Assembly: GCA_032207245.1 (NCBI GenBank)
Contig: CM063502.1
Span: 112,184,699 to 112,248,698 of the forward strand
Direction of reading: 5' to 3'
Length of the DNA: 64,000 nt
Origin: Pardosa pseudoannulata
Lineage: Eukaryota; Arthropoda; Arachnida; Araneae; Lycosidae
The notes under the pieces are model-generated. The model ran no database searches. It worked only from the letters and a program-made list of their open reading frames with translations, and was not told the DNA's origin. Below are positions 47,051-63,090 of the stretch, piece after piece. Both the position numbers and the translations under genes were made by a program. The stretch's first letter is position 1, and each line of letters opens with the position of its first letter.

Positions 47051-47374
47051 ATGAGTTATTGGAAAAGCTAACGAACATAAGTGAAGAGTGCTCCGATATA
47101 GAATCAAATGCAACAAATTGTGAAATTTCTTTCCAACGAATATAGAGTTGCAAGACAGAAAAATTTATCTGAACATGAAGACCCACAAAGATCAACTGCA
47201 ACATCATCAAATGCAACCCATTCTCACAAACGCAAATTTTGTCAAGTACGACTTTGACACAACAACAAAACAAATAATATATGTGAAAAATGTCAAAAGT
47301 ATGTTTGAGGAAGATGTACACATAAAAAGATTTCCACTTTCATTTGCATAAAATGTACAAATAATAATGCATAA
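47051..47374 (+). pseudogene. piggyBac-like transposase remnant (N-terminus plus zinc finger)
   Basis: Within the TTAA element, a start region (ATG at 47051, then ELLEKLTNISEECSDIESN one frame over) is followed after a frameshift by a serine- and asparagine-rich linker and a C-terminal cysteine-rich segment: HSHKRKFCQVR, NNICEKCQKYV and FICIKC. CxxC pairs of this spacing are typical of the C-terminal zinc finger of piggyBac-family transposases. Expected Cys codons have become CGA (Arg) and TGA (stop). The DDD catalytic domain is absent, consistent with the short 1.07-kb element. The family call combines the TTAA ends and the zinc finger. Confidence 0.75.
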
Positions 47375-47661
47375 ATTATTTTTTTTAAATTAAAGTAAAT
47401 TTTTTATTGTTAATATTTATTAATAACTTGTTGTTTAATTGTAAATAATATAAGAAATATTAAAAATTAATTTTAAACAAATTTCTTTACATATTTGTTA
47501 TTTTTTCACAATGCAGTCATTTTGACTGTTTTGGGGCAATATAGGTATACAAGAAATCTCGGGCAATCTAGTGTTAAAAATAAGCCAACGGACATAACTG
47601 AATAATAAAATTAAATTAGTATAAATAACTTCTAAATCTAAAACAATATCATCCCAACAGG

Positions 47662-48226
47662 TTGGTTGGTTGGTTTTATAGGGCTTATTGGCACTGAATC
47701 CTCTTAGGACATATTGTGCCAAACAAATAGTTAAGATTTAGACGATTATTCTAAACAACAAGTTTAAAAAAAACAGCAAGACTAAAGGAATGTCAGAAGA
47801 TAAGAATGAATATAAAAATATGCAATGACAGTGTATAAATAAAAGCGATGAGTTAATGACCTTAAATATATGCATAAAAACCAATATCTTTTAAAAAATT
47901 ATAAAGATTCAAATGAGGTGGATCGTGAAGCAATGAACTTAGAGATATAGAATGAGATTTAAAATGATAAACACGATGGCGGTAAAAACTCTGACATTCT
48001 GTTAGAATGTGTTTTACTGTCAAGGGTACTTTACAATGTCTGCAAACAGGGGCCGGTTCCCCGAGCAATAGGTGACGATGAGTGAAGCGAGTATACCCAA
48101 TACGAAGACGAGTAAGAATGACGTCATGCTTCCTGGAGGGTATAGAAGGCCAGAGTGACAGTTCAGGTTTCACTGCATAAAGTTTATTGTTAATTTGTTG
48201 GTTCCAAATAGATTGCCATTTTTTCC
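47662..48226 (-). mobile_element. 5'-truncated LINE insertion
   Basis: A perfect 11-bp duplication, ATCCCAACAGG, flanks the insert (47651-47661 and 48227-48237), marking its exact limits. On the minus strand it starts inside the end of a reverse-transcriptase open frame, continues through about 200 bp of 3' untranslated sequence (ctaagaggattcagtgccaa) and ends in AACCAACCAACC rather than poly-A. Such truncation and tail fit target-primed reverse transcription by a Jockey/I-type LINE. The open frame still lacks stops, so the insertion is fairly young. Confidence 0.92.
47862..48226 (-). pseudogene. LINE ORF2 C-terminal fragment (RNase H end and CCHC knuckle)
   Basis: About 120 codons, uninterrupted to a normal stop at 47862. 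Residues read WQSIWNQQINNKLY, then VILTRLRIGYTRFTHRHLL, then GEPAPVCRHCKVPLTVKH and ILTECQ, ending LKDIGFYAYI. The Cys-x2-Cys-x7-His-x4-Cys pattern is the C-terminal zinc knuckle that follows RNase H in many arthropod LINEs. Endonuclease and reverse transcriptase are missing because of 5' truncation, so this is not an expressed gene despite the open frame. Very similar LINE tails are, in my memory, abundant in orb-weaving spiders. Confidence 0.88.
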
Positions 48227-48237
48227 ATCCCAACAGG

Positions 48238-49369
48238 AGATGCTTTGTTTAAAATTTTCCTTCCCAGAATACTTAACAGTTATAGACATTATTTAAGTTT
48301 AGTTCAGTAAATTAACTGCAAATAATGTTATTTTTAAATCATTTTTCAAGATGACAGTAGCGACGCTTATTGGTTTTCAGAGCTTTTGTTACTGTTGTGG
48401 GAACTAGGTAGACAGACGAAGTGCTAATGAGGTGGAAACTCTCCATCACAGAAGATTCACAAAATGCTTCACGGGGTAAAGGGCATTACATCTGGTCACT
48501 AGTCCATAAGCTCTAAAAGGCGAAACTGATAACTAGATGTTCTTGGTTTGGTTGGTTGGATGAGAAATCTGAGCTAAATGCGTTCCACCCGAGATGTAAT
48601 TAGATTGGAATATAGTGTTTAAGATAATTTCTGAAGTTTAAACAGCAGTATTAATAGTAGAATTCTGATCCATAGATTTCAAAAGTCAATGCTCTTGATC
48701 CTGATATAACTCCAACTGTTTATAGAATGAGTTTTACTTTACTGAGAACTACAAATGTAATACAAGAAGTTTTCGACACAATGTCTAGTACCGTCACACA
48801 AAGTTAAGCAAAATCCATCTAACTCCATATGATAATTTTTCTGAGTAACCAGTAATTTTTTCTCTGTATAAATATATGTGTAACCAGTAAAAGTACTCCT
48901 CACCAATTACCTGAGAGAAATAGCCCATATTTTTAATTCCGTTGGCAACGTAACTCAGATGCAGACACCGAGATGAGAAGGCTGACGTATTACATATCGA
49001 ACCAAACTGGTCTGTAAATATTAGGAGGCATAAATTCGTTCCCACATCAAAGCTATGAGTACCGACAAGATGTATAAGTTTAAAAAAATTCAACCTTGAT
49101 AGTGACGAAATGGAATTAGTCTAGTCATAAGCAAAGCCTGTTAGAGCCACTAAAAGCATTTCAGATTTTAGTTCCACATTGCCATCAATAGATATCGAGA
49201 ACATGTGGTTGTGGAGCGGGATAGTTATGGCCTCAGACATAAAATTTGACACAAAAATGTTATCATAAAAATTATTCCAGGTACAGGTATAAGAAAACAA
49301 AAAGATATATTTATTTGATTTTATAAAATTTTCAAGATTTGTACTTAATTTTTAAAGAAATTTCATAAT
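48238..49369. other. Intergenic DNA with one unexplained minus-strand frame
   Basis: The region is somewhat less AT-rich than its surroundings. A 99-codon minus-strand frame (48794-49093) contains VGTHSFDVGTNLCLLIF and CLHLSYVANGIK. Its composition is not obviously low-complexity, but I recognise no domain and see no splice-site support. Confidence 0.35.
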
Positions 49370-49615
49370 TTGCTTTTGTATTTTTACATTTTTAAAAATT
49401 TTAATCATTATATGAGACAAAAACAATGGAAAAAATTAATTGGATTGGAAAAACAGCTGATTGATGAGAGTCCTAAATTGGAGGCATTAATCATCTCTTA
49501 CAGAAATAAAGCACAGAGCCAAATAAACAAAGACGAATCAAGGATAGAATTTACAAGTGTCAGAAAAAGACTAAAAAATCTGGAACGGTATTCTCCACCA
49601 CTCTCTTCTTTTTAG
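49370..49615 (+). CDS. Unrecognised small open frame, possible exon or fragment
   Basis: An 81-codon frame whose last 65 residues are rich in Lys, Glu, Leu and Arg and look helical (LEKQLIDESPKLEALIISYR ... FTSVRKRLKNLERY), ending SPPLSSF and a stop. The first dozen residues are Phe- and Tyr-rich and read like intergenic DNA. A 'gag' at 49414-49416, just before 'acaaaaacaatgg', could be a weak 3' splice site, so the real part may start there. No family recognised. Chance is possible; its composition is nonetheless the most protein-like among frames I could not assign. Confidence 0.22.
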   Translation: MLLYFYIFKNFNHYMRQKQWKKLIGLEKQLIDESPKLEALIISYRNKAQSQINKDESRIEFTSVRKRLKNLERYSPPLSSF

Positions 49616-53269
<3,654 letters not shown>

Positions 53270-54129
53270 ATTTTATTTCATAGAAGTACTTAAAATATAC
53301 CTTTTTTTTGCACATCTCTTAAAAATATAGTTAAACGCTGAAGTTTTGTTTAATACAGAATACTAATACGAAAGAAATTTTCTTAAATAAAAAATAATTG
53401 CAACGGCACGAAAAGACTACCAGCTTTGTTAAAAGTATGCTTAGGTATAAAACTTCTTTCATTTTGGTAATATACTTTTTCTGGCGTTAAAATGAAGTAG
53501 TAAGCATGTGTTTTAAAATTGTAATTTTAAATAGTTTGAAGAATAAAATTATCAAATAGGGTTAATTCTTACATATAATGAACTATAATTCCTTTAATAT
53601 AGCTAGTTCACTCTTAGATAATTTATTTTCCATATCCTTTAAAAATCTACAAGCAGTAAACAAGATAAAAAAGTAAACAGGCTGAATAATTTTCAAAACT
53701 CAAGAGAAAATTTGAATGGGGAAAATTACATTAAAACTATTCCTAATAACACATCGAAATATTTCCTTTATTTATTCTTACAAAGTGGTTATTTAAGTTA
53801 GATTCTATCAAAGGTGGCAACAAGTAGCAAATGCTCTTTAAATATACTGTTATCAAAAACAGCCCAAGGCAAAATAATTCAAATCTTCTTTAGGAAATAA
53901 ATCATTTCTTTAGGAATTGTTACTACCAAAAATCTGGTATTTTAAAACAAAAATATTCTGTAATAAAATAAAAATATTCGAGAAGAGAAGAAATGGTTCA
54001 CTACACTTAAAAAAACAGAATAAATCTTATAAAGAAGCTGTAAACCAGAGACAAAAGTAAGCAGATTGATATATTTCAAATCCCAAATGAGAAATTTAAT
54101 GGTGAGAAATATGCACAGCAAAATATTTC

Positions 54130-54132
<3 letters not shown>

Positions 54133-54218
<86 letters not shown>

Positions 54219-54230
54219 TATATATATATT
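54133..54230. repeat. (TA)n microsatellite
   Basis: TA repeats with a few phase breaks. Confidence 0.96.
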
Positions 54231-54266
54231 TAATAAGTATATTAAGAATATAAACGATATATATAT

Positions 54267-54509
54267 TTAAAAATAGTTTGAACACTTTAACGATAACTTA
54301 ATAGTAGACATACCTTCGAGTGGAACTATAGAGAGTACAGAAGGCAACGCAGAAGTAGATAATAGGAATTGTTTAGGTAGCAACGTCAAACAGACACTTA
54401 TAAGAGGTAAATTGGGTTGGCAATATCCACCACGCTTGTCGTCCCAAAATGTGAACAAAAGATATCTGTCCATGGCATAGCCATGGACAGATGGATTACA
54501 ATAAAGCAT
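54267..54509 (-). CDS. Doubtful minus-strand open frame around a perfect hairpin
   Basis: Eighty codons including VHGYAMDRYLLFTFWDDKRG and LLPKQFLLSTSALPSVLSIV. Composition is less AT-driven than most frames here, and a GTATGT donor-like string follows LEG at about 54311-54316 (minus strand). The N-terminal part translates a perfect 29-bp palindrome. No family recognised; chance or a mobile-element fragment is at least as likely as a host exon. Confidence 0.15.
   Translation of the reverse strand: MLYCNPSVHGYAMDRYLLFTFWDDKRGGYCQPNLPLISVCLTLLPKQFLLSTSALPSVLSIVPLEGMSTIKLSLKCSNYF
54464..54492. other. Perfect 29-bp hairpin
   Basis: ATCTGTCCATGGC, a 3-nt loop (ata), then the exact complement GCCATGGACAGAT. 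It is markedly GC-richer than the neighbouring DNA. Confidence 0.9.
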
Positions 54510-54572
54510 TTTTTATATACGAAATACAATGTGTCTTCCATGCCTTAATCATTCGGACTGTGTCACACACAC

Positions 54573-55069
<497 letters not shown>

Positions 55070-55540
55070 GGGAGAGAAATAAAGAAATATTTAATCTCAA
55101 TTATACCAAAGGTGGTCACATATAGAAGATGTTCTTTAAATGTAATTTAGCGAAAATATCAAAGGAAACGAAAAACATTCCATACGTTTGGGAAATGCTA
55201 CTCCAGATGATCTGGTTTTTTAAAAATAAATATATTTTGCAATAAAAGGAAACATTCTGAACGAGAAGAAATGTTTAATTAAACTTGAAAAATAAAGAAT
55301 GAAATTTTACGAGTCGGGAATGAGTGTGTATAGATAGATGATTGCATTGCCTACTATACGATAGCTTTCAAAATTTCAAACGAAAAATACTCAAAAAATT
55401 AGTCAAATGAAGTAAATAATGATTAATTCTGTAATTGCAATGTTTTAAAACTTTTTACAATCATTGAACACAATATCTTCCACTAACAGATGAAATGTGA
55501 TGGTTTTGTGAAGCCGTACACTCCGGCAGCATTATTTACT

Positions 55541-55650
55541 TTTATATTCTAATTATATCTAATTTTCATATTCTAATTATATCTAATTTTTATATTCTAA
55601 TTATATCTAATTTTTATATTCTAATTATATCTAATTTTATATTCTAATTA
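55541..55650. repeat. Minisatellite, unit about 26 bp, four to five copies
   Basis: The unit 'atattctaattatatctaat' plus a short T-rich spacer repeats with almost no variation. Confidence 0.95.
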
Positions 55651-56261
55651 ATCCTTTAAATACTTATCATTCAGATCTGTACATTTCTTAAAAATATAAA
55701 AGTACTTGTTATTATTAATTCAGAAAAATAATCCAAACTTCCTGTTTTTGTACTTAAAAATTAATAATTGCAATGACACGACACACTTACTTTGTTAACA
55801 GAGTGCATAAGAAAAAAAAAATAATTCCCGTTTCACAAAATCCCTCATCCTGAAGTTAAAAAGAAATAATATACATGAGAATTATGAAGATAATTTAATA
55901 TATCTTGCTGAATCATGAATAAATCATATGTGGTAAAGTCTTAAAAATAATGACCTGTAATTGCATCGGTATAGCTGTTTCACTTCTGTAAAAATAATCC
56001 TGTGCCGTTTAATGATATACAAGCTGTAAATCAGATAAATGCTTAGCTAAAAGCAAGCAAAAATTAATATTTAATCTTAAAAAATTTAATGGTCGGAAGT
56101 ATATAAATTTCATCGTCAAAATATTTCATGAACTTTACTTTTAAAGGGAGATTATTTAGTTTTAATCATACTAACAGAGAGGAAATGTAACAAATATTTT
56201 TTTATTATACTTTTAAAAGTAAATGGAAAAAACGAAAGTACTCTGTTCTTTTCTAAGATAA

Positions 56262-57150
56262 GAATACGGTATTTAAAATAATAATAATAATAATTAAAAA
56301 TATTTTGAAAAGAAAAAAAAGTTAATTGAACATAATAATTGAACAAAAATAAATAATCAGGGAAATTGAAAGACTCAGGAATGAACACTGAAAGGTGAAT
56401 ACTTTCATTGTTTACTCTTAAGTGCAAATTTCCAAATAATAATTTTCGGAAATAGTAAAATGATATGAATGGCTGGCACAGTTATACAGTTATTTTTTAG
56501 CGATCTCTAAAAAATAAAAATATTTGGAATTATGTTTAAATGTATTAATAACAAATAAGAATACGGTATTTAAAATAATAATAATAATAATTAAAAATAT
56601 TTTGAAAAGAAAAAAAAGTTAATTGAACATAATAATTGAACAAAAATAAATAATCAGGGAAATTGAAAGACTCAGGAATGAACACTGAAAGGTGAATACT
56701 TTCATTGTTTACTCTTGAGTCCAAATTTCCAAATAAAAGTTTCGGAAATAGTAAAATGATATGAATTGCTGGCACAGTTATACAGTTATTTTTTTAGCGG
56801 TCTCTCAAAAATAAAAATGTATGAAATTGTGTTTAAATGTATTAATAACAAATTAATAACAAATAATAATACAGTATTTAAATAATAATTAAAAATATTT
56901 TGAAAAGAAAAAAAAAGTACTTGAACATAATAATTGAACAAAAATAAATAATCAGGGAAATTGAAAGACTTAAGAATGAACACTGAAAGGTGAATACTTT
57001 TATTGTTTACTCTTGAGTCCAAATTTCCAAATAAAAAGTTTCGGAAATAGTAAAATGATATAAATTGCTAGGACAATTATACAGTTATTTTTTTAGCAGT
57101 CTCTCAAAAATAAAAATATATGGAATTGTGTTTAAATGTATTAATAAAAA
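56262..57150. repeat. Tandem array, three copies of about 300 bp
   Basis: 'attgaacaaaaataaataat' and 'aatgaacactgaaaggtgaa' recur in each unit. Unit starts fall near 56262, 56558 and 56868, and a partial fourth begins with 'gtttaaatgtattaataa' near 57130. Each unit includes a short (ATA)n tract of different length. A minus-strand open frame recurs because the DNA does; frameshifts at the ATA tract change its ends. Confidence 0.93.
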
Positions 57151-58190
57151 ACATAACTTGTGGGAGGTAAAGCGATGATTATGTGAAACTATACATTTCA
57201 AAAAAGTTACAGAGGCAGCAATAAATACAAAGCCAACATAAGTACGGCAGAAATAAAAAGAGATTAAATGCCAACGTAAGTAAGTAGCTTTGAGCAAGCT
57301 GCATTATCAATGCTAGGAACTCAGTGGCTGTAAAAGTAGACTCAGCTTTTATTTGAATTGGTTTCCAGCGATAGGACTTTTATTTTTTTTACGAACCGTG
57401 ACTCACTGATTAAAGTCAATTCTCAACTGTTACGATCAATTAAGAATGTCTAGAAAGAAATGTATATAATTTTTTAAATTAAATATCTTAGTATTTAAAA
57501 TTAATTTTTTATCAATTGCTTAAATGTTTGTTAAATTTTTGCTTTTCAGTTTGCAGATCATTACACAGAGTAGGAAAAAATATATAAAAGAGTAACGTTT
57601 ATACTTAAACACAAGTCAAGATATTTAAGTCTGTACCATGTTTGAGTATTTTATTTATGTTTCTCAAAAAGTTTTAAAATTATATTTCATGAACACATGT
57701 GTATTTATTCCTGTTCCCTTTATAAAAAATAAGGAATTACTATAATAGAGGCAGTGTATCTATTTTTCCTACGCAAACTGTTAACGAAGCAGATGTTCGT
57801 GACATTACAATTATAATTTTAGTACAATAAGGTGAAGCCTGTATTGTCAATATATGCTCGGTTTACTTCCTAATTAAATGTACTCTATCAACTATTTTAT
57901 TTTAATAGAGCGTACATATTTAATCAACACTCAAGTTTTGGATTAAACATTTCAATAGCATTTGCATATTCTGCAATATTTAGAATTAATCTACTAATGC
58001 ATGAATCATTTCTACTGAATATATATTAGTAAATATCTTCGATATAAGTTAATGTGGACTTCTGAGAGTAAAATAAATATAAAATTTAAACAACCTTGTA
58101 TATTATAGCCCAATTCCTAGAATGATGACCAATAATTTTAAATCGAAGAAAAAGATTGATTTATGGTTATGACTAGAATATTCAAAATTA

Positions 58191-58194
<4 letters not shown>
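57151..58194. other. AT-rich intergenic DNA, no feature recognised
   Basis: No supported feature. Confidence 0.6.

Positions 58195-58273
<79 letters not shown>
58195..58273. repeat. (TA)n microsatellite
   Basis: Uninterrupted TA repeats. Confidence 0.97.
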
Positions 58274-58276
<3 letters not shown>

Positions 58277-58826
58277 CTGAAAAGGGCAGTTTTATAAAAT
58301 ATATGACTATTTGCCGTAATTAAAGTCAGTGAACCTGATTTATAAATAACTTCATACGCAAAGATATAAAGATCAAAAAGTGTCGATCAAATTGAAATAT
58401 TGTAGAAGATATAAAATGTATAGATATGATTTCAGTAGATACGTAATTGTTTAATCGTGTACAGGGTTACAATCTATTACAATCTACAATAAATTGATAG
58501 TACAAAATAACGTTTCAGCTTGAAACCGAATCTTAAATGTAAAAAGTTAAAGACAGACACTTTTCCCATAAATTAACTATTCAATCAACCTAAAATAATA
58601 CCTAAACGTAATCAAAAAATATTTCTACTAATAATCTAAAAAATTAATAGGCAAAAAGAAGAAATATTTAAAAATTCAGAAATGGTTCAGTAAAATACCT
58701 CTACCTGTTTTTCCAATTGTATGCGCAGTGTATTGACATACACGTTCATAAATTGATATTTAAATACATAAACGCATGGATGTTAAAAATAAGTAAGTCT
58801 TTGAAAAATAGGCATTAAATTTATGA

Positions 58827-58832
<6 letters not shown>
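58274..58832. other. AT-rich intergenic DNA, no feature recognised
   Basis: No supported feature. Confidence 0.6.

Positions 58833-58888
<56 letters not shown>
58833..58888. repeat. (TA)n microsatellite
   Basis: Uninterrupted TA repeats. Confidence 0.97.
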
Positions 58889-58891
<3 letters not shown>

Positions 58892-59960
58892 AGTTTAAAA
58901 AAATTCTACTCCGCTCGAGAACATTTTATACCTCTATCTTGATTTCTGTGTTAAACATATATCAGTTTTTATTTATATTTCTCGAATATGAAATACGCAA
59001 AATGTTAGCTTGTTCATTTCATCTATCTCTTTAGACGTTTTAAGTGCCAGCTACGTTACGCAATCCGATTGTAATATAAAACCTTTCTTGATATCAAAGA
59101 GCCGATTAGCGCCTTCGTGCCGCAAAGAAGGTATAAAGTTTCATTAACGCATATAAACAAGGAAGCTTAAGATAGTTTCAAATACGAAAATAAATGCTAC
59201 AGGGAATTTTTAAACCCAGAATTTATTTTACGATTTATGTTTTCGATTCTTGTAAATTTACACTTGAAATTATATATTTATTATTTTTGTTATTATTCTT
59301 TTAAAAAAATTATGAAGAAAACCAAATCTACAATGGCTGTGAAGAATTTAAAGCTCTTTCATTAGTTTTTCCGCTGTATGTGTCCTTGAAGCTAACAAGA
59401 GTTATACTGAAATCATTGAGTCATTATGATTATTTTTAATGGTCAAATGAAAGTAAAATGTGTTTTAATAAGGAAGTAAAAAAGCGTAGATTACAAAAAG
59501 TCTATAGATGTTTAATAGTTTTAATTTCTTGTACTTTCCTAAAAAAAATGTCGTTTATCAAAGTTATTTAAAAAAAAATTGATTCAACTTCAATTAATGC
59601 TTTTTTCATTTGGTTCTAATTCTTGAATTCAGCAGTTAAACTCTAAACTACGCAGAAAGAGGGAGTAAATCACATTCACATTTGCAGTCAGAATTCAGAA
59701 AAATTGTACAAATGAAATTCTTTATTTGTGTGTAATATATAATTCAATATTTATACATAACTCTTAAATATCAGTCTTAAGTTGGTAAGAACCGCTTAGT
59801 TAAATAAAATATGCTAGTAGTTTTGCTATAACTTGCAACCAGTTATTAAAATGTATTTAGCAAAACTTTAATACCTTACCAAAATGATAATAAGTAAAAA
59901 AAAGGTTTTAACTTAAAATATAATTTTACATTGGATTTATAAAATTGACGCAACAATGTT
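58889..59960. other. AT-rich intergenic DNA, no feature recognised
   Basis: No supported feature. Confidence 0.55.
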
Positions 59961-60405
59961 TATAAACTTACCTAGTTTTAATAACTTTTATGTGTAAGCA
60001 ATTATTGCGTGCTCTCTATTTTATTACATAAACTAAATGACATCTACATCAAATTTCTATATTTAATATTAATCTGATATTTTAAAACTGTTGCGTTTGA
60101 TTTAGTTTGATTATAAACCTACCTAGTTTTAATAACTTTTATGTGTAAGCAATTATTGCGTGCGCTCTATTTTATTACATAAACTAAATGACATCTACAT
60201 CAAATTTCTATATTTAATATTAATCTGATATTTAAAACTGTTGCGTTTGATTTAGTTTGACTATAAACCTACCTAGTTTTAATAACTTTTATGTGTAAGC
60301 AACTATTGCATGCTCTCTCTTTTATTACATAAACTAAATGACATCTACATTCTATATTTAATATTAATCTGATATTTTAAAACTGTTGCGTTTCATTTAA
60401 TTTGA
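59961..60405. repeat. Tandem array, three copies of about 150 bp
   Basis: Unit start 'tataaacNtacctagtttta' at 59961, 60112 and 60262. Units share 'ttttatgtgtaagcaa', 'aaactaaatgacatctacat' and 'aaactgttgcgttt'. Near-identical, so a young array. Confidence 0.95.
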
Positions 60406-61924
60406 GGTCCTATGGCTAATTAGAAGGTACATACTGCTTGAACCCAATTCTGAAAGGCTAAATGTCCCCCAGGTCTGCAATAGTTTCCCAGCCAATAAAC
60501 TTTGGTTCTGAAAATCAGCATCTTACAGACCAGAAATAGTTCTTAATTTTTAATACCTTCTTTAACACATTCTAATTTTAGGAAAGTCATATTTACAAAA
60601 CTTTATAAAAGAATGTTAAATCTCAACTTTTTAGAAATTAGTGAAAGCATTTCATCTATTTGTCATACATTTAATCACGTTTTGAGAATCTAACTAGTAC
60701 ACACTACAGCTTATATGAAAATGATGATTAATGTTAAATAATTTTTAAAACTGAAAATAGACTTCTAGAAGACTAAAACACTGCATATTTTATGTCTTAA
60801 ATTATTAAATATTTTTTATCTTTTATTGCAAATTTCCTTTGATATCAGCTGCAGCATTATACCCCCGGACGTAATTTAGGGAAGTCTGTAAAAGTAAAAA
60901 TTTAATAGAGTCAGAAGATTTCAGATATCATTAGAATTCACAAAATTTGAAATAACTATTGAATTTGGTCAATAAAAAATTGTAGTTATATAACTATCGG
61001 TCTTTAAAAAAGGTTTTAATAAACTACAGATATATATACGAGCATCAAAAATAGCCCCAAACTTGTTTATTTAATATTTAAAAAAATATCACTCACTCTT
61101 TTATACTTAATCATAAATAACCTTATAAATATTAATCACTCTTTTCTAAAGTTGTAATTTAAAAGTTGTAGCATACATAAATTATTTAGATGGAATCCCT
61201 AATAAACTATATATATTAAAAATTAAAGATATACATTATATAAATTCAAATATAAAATGCTAAATATCTTTTTAAAATTTTGGCAAATTTATAAACAAGC
61301 TACTTAATAAAACACAGTAGTCGATATTCTGCGAAATAAATTCCTTTTTAGTCCAGTGAAAGTCAGAATTAGGGCACTTGATTTAAGAAGAGTGATCCAG
61401 TTCACCCTTTGAGGAAAGGTCATTCTTAAACAGGCATGCATAATATTTATTTAAAAAAAACTAGGTGGATTGTCTTATTTCTTCTTCCTCTATGCATTAC
61501 AATATTTTACAAATGTTTCCGGTTTATACGAGTCAACATATAAGCTTATGCATATTCAAGCTTGTGCATCCAAATTGCTATCCATCTAAATAGGACATTA
61601 TTTCAGGTTGAAAAGAATAAATTTTCTTCTTTATTAGGTTTTTTACAGAATTACATGTTTTCTTTATTAACTTTTTAGAAAGCTTCAATTTTTTGGTTCG
61701 TGTTTAAATTATAATTTAGCTTATAAATTGCTTATAAATTGCAAAATTTTGTTTTACATACATTTATTACTGATGGTAATAATTTATATTTTTTTATATT
61801 TGAATTTATTTTAAGTAGCAAAAATAACGGTATATGTAACCTATAATACTGCAATAAATTGAAATATTAATATCAGCAAAATATTAATACTTTATATTCA
61901 AATAATTGGTATATTTTATATAAT
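60406..61924. other. AT-rich intergenic DNA, no feature recognised
   Basis: About 60406-60500 is slightly GC-richer ('ggctaaatgtcccccaggtc') but shows no recognisable feature. Confidence 0.55.
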
Positions 61925-62858
61925 GTCTTTCTCTTTCTGCACTAGTTCTAATATTATTTATTTTATATGAAAATGTGATGAACAGATAACGTCGTTGTAA
62001 ATAATGGTAAAAATCTTGAAAAGAAATTGCTGATGGGTATTTTATGGGTTACTTTGGCTACTCGTGTATATATATCTGCAGTTTATTTTCATAAATGTAA
62101 GAATCCAAAATAATTTTTAAGGCACTTTTCTCATGCTACATCTAGTGGTTCTTTTTATTTTTCTACAAGTTCTAATATTATTCATTTCATATGGAAATGT
62201 GGTAAATAGATATCGTCGTTGTGAATACCGGTAAAATATTAAAAATGAAGTGTTAGGCTACTCGTATATATATCTGCAGCTTATTTTTCTAACTGTAAAT
62301 ATCCAAAATAATTTTTAAGACACTTTTCTCATGCTACATCTAGTGGGTTTTTTCCTTTTTCTACAAGTTCTAATATTATTAATTTCATATGAAAATGTGG
62401 TAAATAGATATCGTCGTTGTGAATACGGGTAAAATATTAAAAATGAAGTGTTAGACTACTCGTATATATATCGGAAGTTTATTTTCCTAACTGTAAAAAT
62501 CCAAAATAATTTTTAAGACACTTTTCTCATGCTACATCTAGTGGATTTTTTCCTTTTTTCTACAAGTTCTAATATTATTCATTTCATATGGAAATGTGGT
62601 AAATAGATATCGTCGTTGTGAATACGGGTAAAATATTAAAAATGAAGTGTTAGGCTACTCGTATATATATCTGCAATTTATTTTTCTAACTGTAAAAATC
62701 CAAAATAATTTTTAAGGCACTTTTCTCATACTACATCTAGTGGTTTTTATCTTTTTTCTACAAGTTCTAATATTATTCATTTGATATGGAAATGTGGTAA
62801 ATTGATATCATCGTTGTGAATACGGGTAAAATATTAAAAATGAAGTGTTAGACTACTC

Positions 62859-62910
<52 letters not shown>

Positions 62911-63090
62911 GCAGTTTATTTCCATAACTGTGAGAATTCAAAATAAAATTTTAAGGCTCTTTTCTCATGCTACACCCAGTGTTTTTTTCTTTTTCTACAA
63001 GTTTAATATTATTCATTTCATATGGAAATGTGTAAACAGATATCGTCCTTGTGAGTAGTGGTAAAATATTAAACATAAAGTGTTATTGGG
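61925..63090. repeat. Tandem array, about six copies of 199 bp
   Basis: 'ctactcgtatatatat' recurs at 62058, 62258, 62456, 62655 and 62853. Units share 'ttctcatgctacatctagtg', 'tacaagttctaatattatt' and 'agatatcgtcgttgtgaata'. The first and last units are the most diverged, as usual at array edges. The last unit has a (TA)n expansion. Confidence 0.95.
62860..62908. repeat. (TA)n expansion inside the 199-bp unit
   Basis: The core 'gtatatatatctgcag' of other units has grown to about 24 TA units here, with the same flanks (ctactcg and ctgcagtttattt). Confidence 0.95.

Larger units (their letters stand above)
46507..47577 (+). mobile_element. Internally deleted piggyBac-like element
   Basis: Bounded by TTAA at 46507-46510 and 47574-47577. 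Left end TTAACACTAGATTGCCC and right end read inward TTAACACTAGATTGCCC are identical over 17 bp. The 15-bp palindrome CAGTCATTTTGACTG lies just inside the left end (46528-46542), again at 46758-46772, and near the right end (47514-47528). The string tatacctatattgccc beside the second copy also matches the right subterminal region, so the left end seems partly duplicated. A (TA)n tract (46674-46732) splits the left part. The interior is a transposase pseudogene. Confidence 0.92.

Noticed and set aside
46938..47321. 127-codon minus-strand frame
   Set aside because: Antisense to the piggyBac-like remnant, whose Cys-rich C-terminus reads on the plus strand.
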